Of a stretch of 64,000 nt of DNA, positions 25,528 through 34,500 are shown piece by piece. This DNA is from VXOI01 sp965261945 (GTDB taxonomy: Bacteria; Chloroflexota; Dehalococcoidia; Lucifugimonadales; UBA3495), in contig CBDHEF010000002.1 in the NCBI GenBank assembly GCA_965261945.1, positions 1,984,001-2,048,000 of the forward strand, read 5' to 3'. A model generated the notes under the pieces. It saw nothing but the letters and a program-made list of their open reading frames with translations. It had not been told where the DNA came from and did no database searches. Position 1 is the first letter of the stretch. Every line of letters begins with the position of its first letter. The position numbers were made by a program, and so were the translations under genes.

Positions 25528-25818
25528 TCATTGCACTACGGCAATCAACACCACCATGACCGACGTAACGACGGCGATTACCATCGCTACCAGCCAGCGA
25601 TGGCGCCATTGATCGATGGTCCCTGGATTGTCATCAAGATACCAGAACAGGAACCATACAAGAGGCGAGACGAAAAGCAGCATCATCATTAGCGCGAACC
25701 GGAGCATTGGGCGCCGGTTCTTCATCTCGTGTTCTTGCCCTTCCTCCTGTTGGGCATCTGTGCCAAGATGTTGGGCATCTGTGCCAAGATGGTCGGGTGG
25801 GGACATCTGGCAATTCAT
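25528..25818 (-). CDS. hypothetical small membrane protein, IS passenger
   Basis: A 96-residue protein with two membrane segments, the first LRFALMMMLLFVSPLVWFLF and the second LVAMVIAVVTSVMVVLIAVV, separated by a short acidic loop (DDNPGTIDQW). The ATG at 25818 has AAGGGGG seven bases upstream; a second ATG at 25725 would remove the polar N-terminus. That N-terminus contains HLGTDAQ twice, from a perfect 21-bp tandem doublet at 25749-25790. No known family. It lies just inside the left end of the IS1595 element. Confidence 0.5.
   Translation of the reverse strand: MNCQMSPPDHLGTDAQHLGTDAQQEEGQEHEMKNRRPMLRFALMMMLLFVSPLVWFLFWYLDDNPGTIDQWRHRWLVAMVIAVVTSVMVVLIAVVQ
25749..25790. repeat. 21-bp perfect tandem doublet
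   Basis: GTTGGGCATCTGTGCCAAGA plus T is repeated exactly at 25749-25769 and 25770-25790. It lies in the N-terminal coding region of the small membrane protein and keeps the frame. Confidence 0.95.
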
Positions 25819-26052
25819 GGGGAACCCCCTTGCGGCTGTCGAGGCTGAGCGATTGCTGAAGCCGCCTGACCCCGGTCATTGGGCTGCAAGGGGGCAAGTT
25901 GCCCCGCCACACATGTACCCGAATGACCGGAAAGGGAGTAACCTAAAATTCAGGAGGCTTCAGCGAGGGGATTCTAACTCGCAACGGTGAGGTTGACAAG
26001 CGGGCAACCTATCCTTGAGACTGGAGGGGGTGGAAGGCTACAGGAAACAGTT

Positions 26053-26226
26053 ATGCCGAAAGTCAAGAAACAGCGGGGCCGCCCGGTCAAGTACCCAAGG
26101 CCGGAGCGGATTGACGCCAGCCCGGAGGAGATCGCCGAGGTGGTGCTGAGGGCCAAGCCAAAGAAGGTCTGGCGGTTTGAGGAGAGGCGGAAGGGAGAGA
26201 CGGGAACCGAGGTAACAACCGACTAG
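26053..26226 (+). CDS. small basic protein with AT-hook-like motif, IS1595 passenger
   Basis: A 57-residue protein beginning MPKVKKQRGRPVKYPRPERI. The RGRP core is an AT-hook-like minor-groove binding motif. The rest (DASPEEIAEVVLRAKPKKVW) is a short helix and charged tail. The ATG at 26053 has AGGAAAC upstream. Small proteins of this type (RGRPxK, then a short helix with a PPKK/KPKK-W segment) are seen beside transposases in several bacteria. A role in transposition or DNA binding is inference. Confidence 0.6.
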   Translation: MPKVKKQRGRPVKYPRPERIDASPEEIAEVVLRAKPKKVWRFEERRKGETGTEVTTD

Positions 26227-26236
26227 GCCCGACAAC

Positions 26237-26647
26237 GTGATTAACACCTTTTGGGAGTGGTGGTCTAATCATTGGCTCCGGTTTCAAGCGATAGCCGCCC
26301 CGATAGGTTCGCTCCTAGTAACGCTTGGGTTATCACAGATTGAAAGCGTGGGGTGGTGGTGGAATTCTTGGAACGAGCTGGAAGTAGCAGCCAGCTTCGC
26401 ATCCATTGGGGTTCTGTTTTATACAGCGTCCTTTGCGTCGCTCGAAATGGTGGTGATACTCATGGTCTTGGGTTGGAAAGTAAAGGAATACTTCAGCAAA
26501 AAGGAAAAAGAGGCGAACAAAGAGCTTCTCCGCAGTATGGCTAAATCGGGAGACATCGACCTTAACAGAGTTTCTGACACTACCTTGCGCAGACTTGGCC
26601 TAAGTAGATCTGACCTGAAGGAACTACGGCAAGAGCAGCTAGTCTAA
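26237..26647 (+). CDS. hypothetical membrane protein, IS passenger
   Basis: A 136-residue protein starting with GTG at 26237, 10 bp after the AT-hook gene stop. Two hydrophobic segments (IAAPIGSLLVTLGLSQI and VVILMVLGWKV, with a third weaker stretch between) precede a charged cytosolic tail, KEYFSKKEKEANKELLRSMA followed by GLSRSDLKELRQEQ. No family recognised. It is convergent with the transposase gene and overlaps its stop by 4 bp. Confidence 0.55.
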   Translation: MINTFWEWWSNHWLRFQAIAAPIGSLLVTLGLSQIESVGWWWNSWNELEVAASFASIGVLFYTASFASLEMVVILMVLGWKVKEYFSKKEKEANKELLRSMAKSGDIDLNRVSDTTLRRLGLSRSDLKELRQEQLV

Positions 26648-27591
26648 TCCGCGGTCAAAGCACCATAGGTCAACCGCTTCCCCTCTGCACCCTTCACCAT
26701 CGCCGCCATCTGGTCCGCCGTGTCCATCGGCCTTACGTTGTGCCTATCCTCAAACTCACTGGCGTACCGCCCCAGGTGCTTAACCGAGATATGGTGGTAA
26801 ACCCCGTCGATCCCCCGCTTGAACGTAGCCCAATGGCTCTCCATCCCGTTTGTATGAGCCATCCCCCGGACGTACTCGCCAGCACCGTGAGCGACAGCCT
26901 CATGGTGTCGGGGAATGCCCGTATACGCCGATGCCTCGTCGGTGTAGACCACCGCATCCTCGGTTGTGTGCTTCAACATGAATCCTTGGAGCGTGGCCTT
27001 GTTGGTGGATTCCACGACCTCGGTGTGGACCTGGCTGGTCTTCCGGTCCTTGACCCCGACCACCGGAGCCTTCCCCACGGCCCCGCGCCCAGCCCGGAGC
27101 TTCTTGTCCTCGTGCTTGTTCTTCTCCAGCCCGCCGATGTAGGTCTCGTCGGCCTCGACCGGGCCAGCGAATTTCTCGGCGGTTTCGTCTTCCCAGGTCT
27201 CGCGGATGCGGTGCTCCATGAACCAGGCCGACTTCTGTGTAATGCCCAAGTCCCGGTGCAGCTTCATGGAGCTGACGCCCTTCAGGTTGGTGGACATCAG
27301 GTAGAACGCCAGCGCCCATTTCCGCAGTGGAATCTTGGAATCCTCCATGATGGTGCCGACCTTGACCGTGAAGTCATACTTGCAGGCGTTGCAGTGATAC
27401 ACCGGGGTTGTGCGGGTGGACTTGCGGCGCGCCACCCTATCGCTTTCACATTCGAGACACCGGATGCCGTCCAGCCAGCGGCGGGCCACGAACCAATCAT
27501 TGGCCTTCTCGCCGTCGCCGAACTGCTCCAGGGCGTCAAGGAGGCTGATGCCCTTGCGGTAGTGTTTGCCGGGGGCGTTTTTTGCGGCCAT
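26644..27591 (-). CDS. IS1595-family transposase
   Basis: A 315-residue transposase. An N-terminal zinc ribbon (IRCLECESDRVARR with CNACKYDF) precedes the ISXO2-like DDE domain: VEADETYIGG (first Asp), VVYTDEASAYTG (second Asp), and GMAHTNGMESHWATFKRGIDG with the conserved His/Glu region. It appears complete and in frame, so the element could still be active. It is transcribed inward from the right end. The length is normal for the family. Confidence 0.92.
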   Translation of the reverse strand: MAAKNAPGKHYRKGISLLDALEQFGDGEKANDWFVARRWLDGIRCLECESDRVARRKSTRTTPVYHCNACKYDFTVKVGTIMEDSKIPLRKWALAFYLMSTNLKGVSSMKLHRDLGITQKSAWFMEHRIRETWEDETAEKFAGPVEADETYIGGLEKNKHEDKKLRAGRGAVGKAPVVGVKDRKTSQVHTEVVESTNKATLQGFMLKHTTEDAVVYTDEASAYTGIPRHHEAVAHGAGEYVRGMAHTNGMESHWATFKRGIDGVYHHISVKHLGRYASEFEDRHNVRPMDTADQMAAMVKGAEGKRLTYGALTAD

Positions 27592-27681
27592 TTCGCTCGC
27601 TTTCCTATCTGATTTATGGCCGTATTGTACACCAGATGGGGTGGTGAGTCAAGCGAAAATGTACACAAGGATATAATTCCC

Positions 27682-27689
27682 TTTATAAA
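27682..27689. repeat. right copy of 8-bp target duplication TTTATAAA
   Basis: Exact match to 25464-25471, abutting the right inverted repeat of the IS1595-type element. Confidence 0.7.
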
Positions 27690-28107
27690 ATTCTCTCCTA
27701 CTTCGGGAGGGGGAGGGTTAGGGTGAGGGCGTCTCCGAGTGGGAAGAAACCGTTGCTGGCGCTAAGGATTCCACCCCAGCCCTCCCCTTCAGGGAATAGG
27801 GAGAACTTTCAACACCCTGGACCGCGCCGCGCTCTGATTGACAACGCGGCTCAGGCGATGGTACGTTTTTCGTTGGCTGACTGGCGCGCGGGCGTTTTGC
27901 GGGAGCGAAACGTGGCGCCGCCGGATTACCACTGCATCCATCATGTGCGGGCCGGGCGGAGCGCCATTCAACCCCGGTCAGGAGCGTCTGCCGTCGGCTG
28001 TCCATGGGCCTTATACGTATCTTGCCGCCTTCACCTCCCCTTCCCGACCCCGGTCTGATGCCCGGGGGAAAGTTGCTTTCCATTTGGTTCCTATATGGGG
28101 GACTCGC
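27690..28107. other. gene-free region upstream of ctaA
   Basis: About 420 bp between the IS element and ctaA. The first 40 bp contain a degenerate copy of the GGGAGGGTTAGGGTGAGGG repeat family. The rest has no convincing gene on either strand; open frames here lack ribosome sites and family resemblance. It presumably holds the ctaAB promoter. Confidence 0.5.
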
Positions 28108-29109
28108 GTGGCGGTAGCCGTGGGCGGGCGGTTTCGGGCGGGCAGCGTCGGCGCGGAAGGTTGGTTTCGGGGGCTGGCCTGGGCCACGACGGCATCGGTC
28201 TTCGCCATGCTGATCCTCGGCGGCGTGGTGCGGGTCACCGAGTCGGGCCTGGGCTGCGGCGACGACTGGCCGCTGTGTTCCGGCCAATGGTTGCCGCCGC
28301 TGGAAACGAAGGCCATCATAGAGTACGCCCACCGGATTGCAGCTTCCTTCCTGGTGGGGCCGCTGGTTGCCGCGACGTTTGTCGGGGCTTGGGTGCGCTA
28401 CCGAGGGGAGCCGTGGATATTCTGGCCATCCCTTGCCGCCCTGGTCCTGGTCATCGTGCAGGCCCTGCTGGGCGCGGCGGCCGTGGTAACCGAGCTTTCG
28501 GCCCATACCGTGATGACGCACCTGGCCGTGGGCGAATTGACGCTGGCCTGTTGTGTTCTGATACTGGTCATGTCCTACCGTGGCGGGATGCAGGCGGAAT
28601 CGCCGGCGTGGGCTGTGGGCAAGGCGCGGCTCTTCCCTCCGCTGTCTCTGGCGGCCGCGGGGGCGCTGTTCCTGCTGCTGCTGTCGGGTTCCTACCTGAC
28701 CAACACCGCCTCGGCCACCTGGGCCTGCCCGTCGTGGCCGCTGTGCAGCAACGAGTGGGGCGGCGTGTTTCCCGGCGGTAAGCTGGCGCTGATTCACATG
28801 GCGCATCGCTACGTGGCCCTGATAGCCGGCCTCTTGGTGATTTATGCGCTGCACCTGGGGTTCCGGCGGCCTTCCACTGGCTCAGGACAGCGGCAGCCGC
28901 CCGTGGTACGATTGCTGTCCATGGCGGCGCTGGCGCTGTTCGCCGCGCAGGTTCTGGCCGGGGCCGGGGTAATCTGGGCCGGGTTTGGCCGGGACGTGGA
29001 GTTGCGGGCGCTGCACCTGGCGCTGGCCTCCGGGGTCTGGGCCTGCGCCGCCGCGCTGGCCACGCTGAGCTACTCCCGCGAATCGAGTTCTTCCACTGGC
29101 TCAGGATGA
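28108..29109 (+). CDS. ctaA: heme A synthase (COX15/CtaA family)
   Basis: A 333-residue, eight-helix inner-membrane enzyme that converts heme O to heme A for cytochrome oxidase. The GTG at 28108 has GGGGGA at 28097-28102; longer in-frame extensions upstream read as non-coding. Heme-ligand His residues lie in IIEYAHRIAAS, SAHTVMTHLAVGEL, LIHMAHRYVAL and ALHLALASG. Two Cys-pair loops (CGDDWPLC and CPSWPLC) mark the two halves. A 17-bp element (CTTCCACTGGCTCAGGA) sits in the coding region at 28871-28887 and again at the very 3' end (29090-29106), adding STGSG to each place. Followed after 1 nt by ctaB. Confidence 0.92.
   Translation: MAVAVGGRFRAGSVGAEGWFRGLAWATTASVFAMLILGGVVRVTESGLGCGDDWPLCSGQWLPPLETKAIIEYAHRIAASFLVGPLVAATFVGAWVRYRGEPWIFWPSLAALVLVIVQALLGAAAVVTELSAHTVMTHLAVGELTLACCVLILVMSYRGGMQAESPAWAVGKARLFPPLSLAAAGALFLLLLSGSYLTNTASATWACPSWPLCSNEWGGVFPGGKLALIHMAHRYVALIAGLLVIYALHLGFRRPSTGSGQRQPPVVRLLSMAALALFAAQVLAGAGVIWAGFGRDVELRALHLALASGVWACAAALATLSYSRESSSSTGSG
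28871..28887 (+). repeat. 17-bp repeat inside ctaA (copy 1)
   Basis: CTTCCACTGGCTCAGGA is identical to 29090-29106. A shortened inverted form (TCCTGAGCCAGT) occurs in the hairpin at 62797-62843. It encodes PSTGSG within the loop after the sixth helix. Confidence 0.85.
29090..29106 (+). repeat. 17-bp repeat at the end of ctaA (copy 2)
   Basis: Identical to 28871-28887. It is directly followed by the TGA stop of ctaA, so the C-terminal SSTGSG is repeat-derived. Confidence 0.85.
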
Positions 29110-29110
29110 A

Positions 29111-30100
29111 ATGGCTGACCAAGCCGGACATATAGAGATGGAAATGGAAAACCCCGCCACGAATGCCGCCGCAGATTCCCACCCGGAAACCGGGCGGCGG
29201 GAGCGGAGCGGCATTACGGGGCTTCTGGCCGACTACCTGGCCCTGACCAAGCCGCCCATCATCTCGCTGCTGCTGGTGACCGCCATCGGCGGGATGTTCC
29301 TGGCTTCCAGGCACGTCGGAGGATCGGGAGTTCCCGATCTGCTGACATTGCTGCTGGTCTGTGTGGGCGGCGCCCTGGGGGCCGGGGGCGCCAACGCCAT
29401 TAACCACTACCTTGACCAGGACATCGACGCGCTGATGTCCCGAACGGCGCAGCGTCCGGTGCCGGGGCGCCGGATTCGCCCGCTGATGGCGCTGGCCTTC
29501 GGCATCGCGTTGAACGTGGCCGCCTTCGCCGTGCTGTTCTACGGGGTGAATCTGTTGGCGGCGGCGCTGACTCTGGCGGCGACGCTGTTCTACGTGCTGG
29601 TATACACCGGCTGGCTCAAGCGCAGCACGCCGCAGAACATCGTCATCGGCGGCGCGGCGGGCAGCATCCCGCCGGCGGTGGGCTGGGTGGCGGTGACCGG
29701 GAGCTTCGACCTGCCCGCGCTCTATATGTTCGCCATCATCTTCTTCTGGACGCCGCCCCACTTCTGGGCGCTGTCGCTGCTGCTACAGAAGGACTACGAG
29801 CGCGCCGGGGTGCCGATGCTGCCGGTGGTGGCCGGGCCGGAAAAGACGGTGAGCAACATCTTCGCCTACTCCCTGGTGCTGGTGGCCCTGACCCTGGTGT
29901 TCGCCGCCACCGGAGCGGTGGGCGCCATTTACCTGTTCTCGGCGGTTGTCCTGGGCGCTGCCTTCATCTGGGCAGCCTGGCGGCTGCTGCGGCATCAGAA
30001 CCGGCAGAAGGCCCGCAACCTGTACCTCTACTCTCTGCTCTACCTGGCCCTGCTGTTCGGCGCGATGATGGCCGACGGCGTCTACCGCCTGTGGCTCTGA
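29111..30100 (+). CDS. ctaB: protoheme IX farnesyltransferase (heme O synthase)
   Basis: A 329-residue UbiA-family membrane prenyltransferase with about nine helices. It adds a farnesyl group to protoheme IX to form heme O, the substrate of CtaA. The signature NHYLDQDIDALMSRTAQRPV with the DxxxD motif is at about residues 97-116, and the second conserved loop WTPPHFWALSLLLQKDYERAGVPM is present. A variable 35-residue N-terminal extension (MADQAGHIEMEMENPATN...) precedes the first helix. It starts 1 nt after ctaA, so the two are translated as an operon; cytochrome oxidase subunits are not nearby. Confidence 0.95.
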   Translation: MADQAGHIEMEMENPATNAAADSHPETGRRERSGITGLLADYLALTKPPIISLLLVTAIGGMFLASRHVGGSGVPDLLTLLLVCVGGALGAGGANAINHYLDQDIDALMSRTAQRPVPGRRIRPLMALAFGIALNVAAFAVLFYGVNLLAAALTLAATLFYVLVYTGWLKRSTPQNIVIGGAAGSIPPAVGWVAVTGSFDLPALYMFAIIFFWTPPHFWALSLLLQKDYERAGVPMLPVVAGPEKTVSNIFAYSLVLVALTLVFAATGAVGAIYLFSAVVLGAAFIWAAWRLLRHQNRQKARNLYLYSLLYLALLFGAMMADGVYRLWL

Positions 30101-30199
30101 GCCGCCGGGTGGTCGCGGCCGCCTGACGCCATCCCGCCTCGATCGTGTTATCCGGCGGGAAAAGGGCTGAAATTCGCTGGCAGTCCCGGGCAGAAAAAG

Positions 30200-30229
30200 C
30201 GCCTTACCCGCAACCGCCTTACCCGCAAC
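30200..30229. repeat. 15-bp perfect tandem doublet upstream of the bicupin gene
   Basis: CGCCTTACCCGCAAC is repeated exactly at 30200-30214 and 30215-30229, about 60 bp upstream of the cupin start. Confidence 0.95.
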
Positions 30230-30287
30230 TGTATCAGAGAGAAATCCACTGAATCCCTGAACCCAATCTCACCGAGGAGGCAGTCCG

Positions 30288-31361
30288 ATGGCAGTACCGG
30301 AACAGGTCAGCGTGGAAGAGGCCCAGGAGTATTACGACACCGCCGACCGCATCCGCATCAAGCCCGGCTGGATGCAGGGAGAGGGCCAACCCATGCCCGA
30401 AATCGAACCCTTCCTGTGGCGCTGGTCGCAGGTGGAGCCGCTGGTACTGAAGAGCGGCGAGCTGGTGACTCCCGACCGGGACGTGGAGCGGCGCACCCTG
30501 CGCCTGGCCACGCCGGGGATAGACCGGGGCACCACCCACACCATCACCGCGGCCCTGCAACTGCTGCTGCCCGGCGAGAACGCCCCCGCCCATCGCCACA
30601 CCCCCACGGCCATCCGGTGGGTGCTGAAGGGTCAGGGCGCCTACACCACCGTCGAGGGCGACAAATGCTACATGGAGCCCGGCGACCTGATTCTCACCCC
30701 GTCCTGGACCTGGCACGACCACAACAACGAGGGTTCGGAGCCGATGATCTGGCTGGACGGCCTGGATGTTCCCCTGGTGCGCTATCTCAGGGCCAACTTC
30801 TACGAGGCCTATCCCGAAGACCAGCAGCCGATCGTCGGCGTGGCCGAGTCGGAGAGGAAGTTCGCCTCCGGCGCCCTCCGTCCGGCGTGGGAGAGTCCCA
30901 GCGCGCCTTACTCTCCGTTGTGGCACTACAAGTGGGACAAGACCTACGAGGCCCTGCAACGCCTGGCGGAGGTTGACGCCAGCCCTTTCGACGACGTGGC
31001 GATGGAGTTCAGCGACCCGGTGACCGGCGGGCCGGTGCTGCGTTCCATAACCTGCTGGGCCCAGCTCATCCGGCCCGGCATCCGCACCCAGGCGCACCGC
31101 CAGACCAGTTGCGCCGTCTACCAGGTGTACCAGGGCGAGGGATACAGCGTCATCGACGGCCAGCGGTTCGACTGGAACGAGGGCGACTTCTTCGTGGCGC
31201 CGCCGTGGGCCTGGCATGAGCACGCCAACGACTCGGGCAGGGAGGCCGTGCTGTTCTCCATCCAGGACATCCCGGTGATGAAGTACCTGGCCCTCTACCG
31301 GGAAGAGCCTTACACGGAAAACGCGGGCCATCAGCCGGTGACCAGCCGCTTTACGGGATAG
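30288..31361 (+). CDS. bicupin, gentisate 1,2-dioxygenase-like
   Basis: A 357-residue two-cupin protein. The ATG at 30288 follows GAGGAGG. Cupin 1 has PAHRHTPTAIRWVLKGQGAY and WHDHNNEG. Cupin 2 has RQTSCAVYQVYQGEGYSVIDG and AWHEHANDSG. Pairs of His and a Glu in both barrels could bind Fe(II). Family and length fit gentisate 1,2-dioxygenases, which open the ring of gentisate or salicylate-type compounds. Substrate is unproven. No maleylpyruvate isomerase is adjacent, but a fumarylacetoacetate-hydrolase/MhpD-type gene lies at 57978-58772. Confidence 0.85.
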   Translation: MAVPEQVSVEEAQEYYDTADRIRIKPGWMQGEGQPMPEIEPFLWRWSQVEPLVLKSGELVTPDRDVERRTLRLATPGIDRGTTHTITAALQLLLPGENAPAHRHTPTAIRWVLKGQGAYTTVEGDKCYMEPGDLILTPSWTWHDHNNEGSEPMIWLDGLDVPLVRYLRANFYEAYPEDQQPIVGVAESERKFASGALRPAWESPSAPYSPLWHYKWDKTYEALQRLAEVDASPFDDVAMEFSDPVTGGPVLRSITCWAQLIRPGIRTQAHRQTSCAVYQVYQGEGYSVIDGQRFDWNEGDFFVAPPWAWHEHANDSGREAVLFSIQDIPVMKYLALYREEPYTENAGHQPVTSRFTG

Positions 31362-31393
31362 CGGCAGGCTAAGCTCACCGGGTGAACGCATGA

Positions 31394-31421
31394 ACAGGGG
31401 CGCACAGTCGTGCGCCCCTGT
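31394..31421. terminator. 12-bp perfect hairpin after the bicupin gene
   Basis: ACAGGGGCGCAC and GTGCGCCCCTGT close on an AGTC loop, 32 bp after the bicupin stop. The stem core matches the hairpin at 8313-8334, so it is a repeated element that may serve as terminator between two convergent genes. Confidence 0.6.
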
Positions 31422-31462
31422 GGGTTCTTCGGGGCAACCGCCCCGCCATTCGCGGCTGCATC

Positions 31463-31512
31463 CTACTCGGTCTCCACCCTGCTCGAACTACTCGGCCTCC
31501 ACCCTACTCGAA
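31463..31512. repeat. 25-bp near-perfect tandem doublet over the end of the DUF2339 gene
   Basis: CTACTCGGTCTCCACCCTGC plus TCGAA at 31463-31487 recurs with two changes at 31488-31512. The second copy contains the stop codon and last residues of the DUF2339 protein. Confidence 0.9.
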
Positions 31513-34500
31513 GAGAAACCCCCGGACCACGCGGCTGTATCGCTGGTAGAGAAGACCGCCCGCCACCAGGATCAGACCCAGCGCCAGGAAGGCTATCACC
31601 CGGTACTCCTGCTCCAGTTGAAGGGAGTCGAAGGCGAACAGCTTGACTACCGGGACCGCCAGCAGCGTCAGCCCCGCCAGCCGAACCCACCGAGACCTTC
31701 GGACTACGCCCAGCACGATCAGCGCGGCGGCGTAGACGGCCCAAAGCAGGCTCAACCCCAGGCTCGCTGCGTCTTCCCTGGCCTCGTAGGGCAGATTGAG
31801 GAAGTCGCTGTTGGCCGATGTGATGACTTCCGCCGAGAGCAGCCAGAGCGTAACCAGATTGCCCAGCGCCAACAGGACGGGCATAGCCGCCCGCCTCTCA
31901 GTTTCCTCTATGGGGTTGGCCGAGTCTTCAGGGCGGCGGAAGGCCAGCCATCCCGCCGTATACAGGGTGGCAATGCCTGCGGCAAACGCCAGGAACCGCC
32001 AGTTCAACGCCGGGCGGAAAGTCTCCAAATCCACGTCAAAGGTGTCCAGCGCCAACAGCCGGAGCAGCATCGCGGCCAGCAGCCCGTAGGCGAACCAGCG
32101 CACTTCCCTGATTGCCAGCCTCTCCGACAGACCCAGCAGCAGCACAGCTTCCACCGCCCACGCCATGGCAATCCAGACGCCGTCAACCTGTACGGGAACG
32201 GCGATGGCGGCGAACGCGCCAGCCGCCAGGGCAAAGATGACTATGGCGGGCATCTCCCGCGAGTTCAGGGCGTCGCGGCGGCGCCATACCAGATACCCCG
32301 CCAGCGCCGACGCGAGTATGGCAACACCATAGTTCAGCGTGTGCCAGTTCAGGAAGAAGGTAAAGTCCTCGTCCAGGGCGTAGGGCGAGTCCCAGTCCCA
32401 CCCCAACAGCCACACTGCGAATAGGGCAAATTCCTCGTTCAGGGCGTAGGGCAAGTCCCACCACAGCAGCCACGCGGCGAATACCGCGAACAGGAGGTAT
32501 CCGAACCAGCGAATTTCGCGGATTTGCAGGGTAAAGGAAAGCCACAGCAGCGCCAGCGCTTCCGCCGCCCAGGCCACGGTTATCCACGGCCACTCCAACT
32601 GGATTGGAACGGCCACGGCGGCGGCGGCGGCGGCTCCCACGGCGAACGCGGGATAGGCCGCCCGCTCGTACCCTTCCAGCCTGTCGCGTTTGTACCAGAG
32701 CAGCCAGGCGGACTGAATACCGGACAGGATTACCGCCAAATACCCCAGCATATTGAGGTTGAGAAAGGGCGTCAGTTTCTCCCGGAACGCATCGGGGGAG
32801 TCCACGGCAATGAGCCATGCCGCGCACACCAGGTACATCACGTATCCGAACCAGCGCACCTCCCGAATCCCGAGCGGGAAGGACAGCCACAGCAGCAGCG
32901 CCGCTTCCACGGCCCAGCCGATGGGGATCCAGATGCCGTCAACCTGTATGGGGATGACCACGGCGGCAAAGATGGCGGCCCGCAGCGCAAATGCGGGGAT
33001 GGCCGCCTGTTCCCGTATCGGCAGGTCATCGCGGCGCAGATGCAGCAGGTATCCGGCCAGGGCGGGCAGCGCCACCGCCGCACCGTAACTGATCATGTAT
33101 TCGTTGAAGAAGGGCGTTAGCTCTCTGCCGAACGCGCCCGGCGTGTCGAGGGCCAGCAACCACACGGCCGACACGGCGAACATCGCATAGCCGGCCCAGC
33201 GCAACTCGCGCATTCGGAGCGGGAAGGACATCCACACCAGGATCAGGCCCTCGACGCCCCAGGCAACGCTGATCCATGGCCCGCCCAACTGTATCGGCAC
33301 GGCCAGGACAGCGAACACCACGGCCAGCCCCGCCGCAAACAGAGTCAGGTTGAACTGAGCCTCTCTCCGCCAGCGGCAGCCGACGGCCAGCAGGGCATAG
33401 AAGGCGCCCAGCGATGCGGTGAACGCCCCCATCCAGGGGCGGTATTCGTCGTAAATCAGCCAGTAGCTGATACCGTAGAAGGCCGCCGCGTTCAGCGTAA
33501 TCAGGGCCAGGTCGAGCATTCCCGACGGCTGCTGCCGCACGACGTGGAAGGCGACGGTTGCCCCGGCGAATACGAGAAATATGGCCGTATTGCCAATCTG
33601 CGCCAGGGCTACCGACGGTTCCAGTTCCTGCTGCCAGAACCCGAAGAGAATCAGCGACCCCACCCAGGCCATCAGGGTGAACCAGCGCCAGTTGCGGAAG
33701 CTGGCCAGCGCCAGCACTCCCACGTCCAGCACCAGCACGTAGCCCAGCAGAGTACGCTGGTCGGGCAACCGTTCCTGGAGTAACAGGGGAGTGGCGAATC
33801 CGCCGAAAATGGAGAAGACGGCGACGGCCACCGACTCATGGCGCAGCGACAGCACGGCCCCGGCCAGCGTAATCAGGGAAAAGGAGCCGAAAGCGGCCCA
33901 GGGCGAAATCAGCTCGTACAGGGCGAATGCCCCGTACACCGACAGGTAGAGGATTGCCAGCCCGCCGCCGGTGACCGTCTGCGCCCAGACGGCATAGCGC
34001 CTGCGCCAGTATTCACCCGCGCCGATGAACGCCAGACCGCCGGCGACGCCCAGCGCCACCCGCTCAACCTCCCCCAGCCAGCCCCGGTCTATGGCCAGGC
34101 TGATGAAGAACGCCACGCCGAATATCAGCGCCACGATTCCGATGCGGGCCAGCCAGTTGCCGCCCAGCAGCCACTCCCAGTTCCAGTTGGAGAAGTCCAT
34201 CGATGGCAAAGACGGCAGAGTGGGTAATCCGATTCCACCACCCGCCGGAGACGTCACTGCCTCAGAAGGCGAGTACCAGGCGGTTCGTGCGCCCGCTCGT
34301 CCCAAGGCGGCGTCAGCCTGTTCGACCTGGGACGGGATGGCCGGAGTCGCAGCCGTGGAGGAAGACGGAGCGGGCACGCTCTCCGGCTCAGGCGAGGGCC
34401 GCCGGGGAGCGGAAGGGGCCGCTGCCGGTGGTGGCAATGGCGGAGCGGATGGTTGCGCCTGCTGAGGGGCGCCGGAGGGGCCTCGTTCCCTTTCCAATAC

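Larger units (their letters stand above)
25472..27681. mobile_element. IS1595-family element with three passenger genes (about 2.2 kb)
   Basis: The ends are inverted repeats: 25472-25495 reads AGGAATTATATCTTTGTGTC then CATT, and the complement of 27658-27681 reads GGGAATTATATCCTTGTGTA then CATT; 21 of 24 positions match. Both ends are bordered by the 8-bp direct repeat TTTATAAA (25464-25471 and 27682-27689), fitting the 8-bp target duplication of IS1595. The word is itself palindromic, so the exact boundary has an alternative one base away. Inside are a complete IS1595-type transposase and three small genes unrelated to transposition. The interior is about twice as long as a simple IS of this family, so it is a passenger-carrying element. 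Confidence 0.8.
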
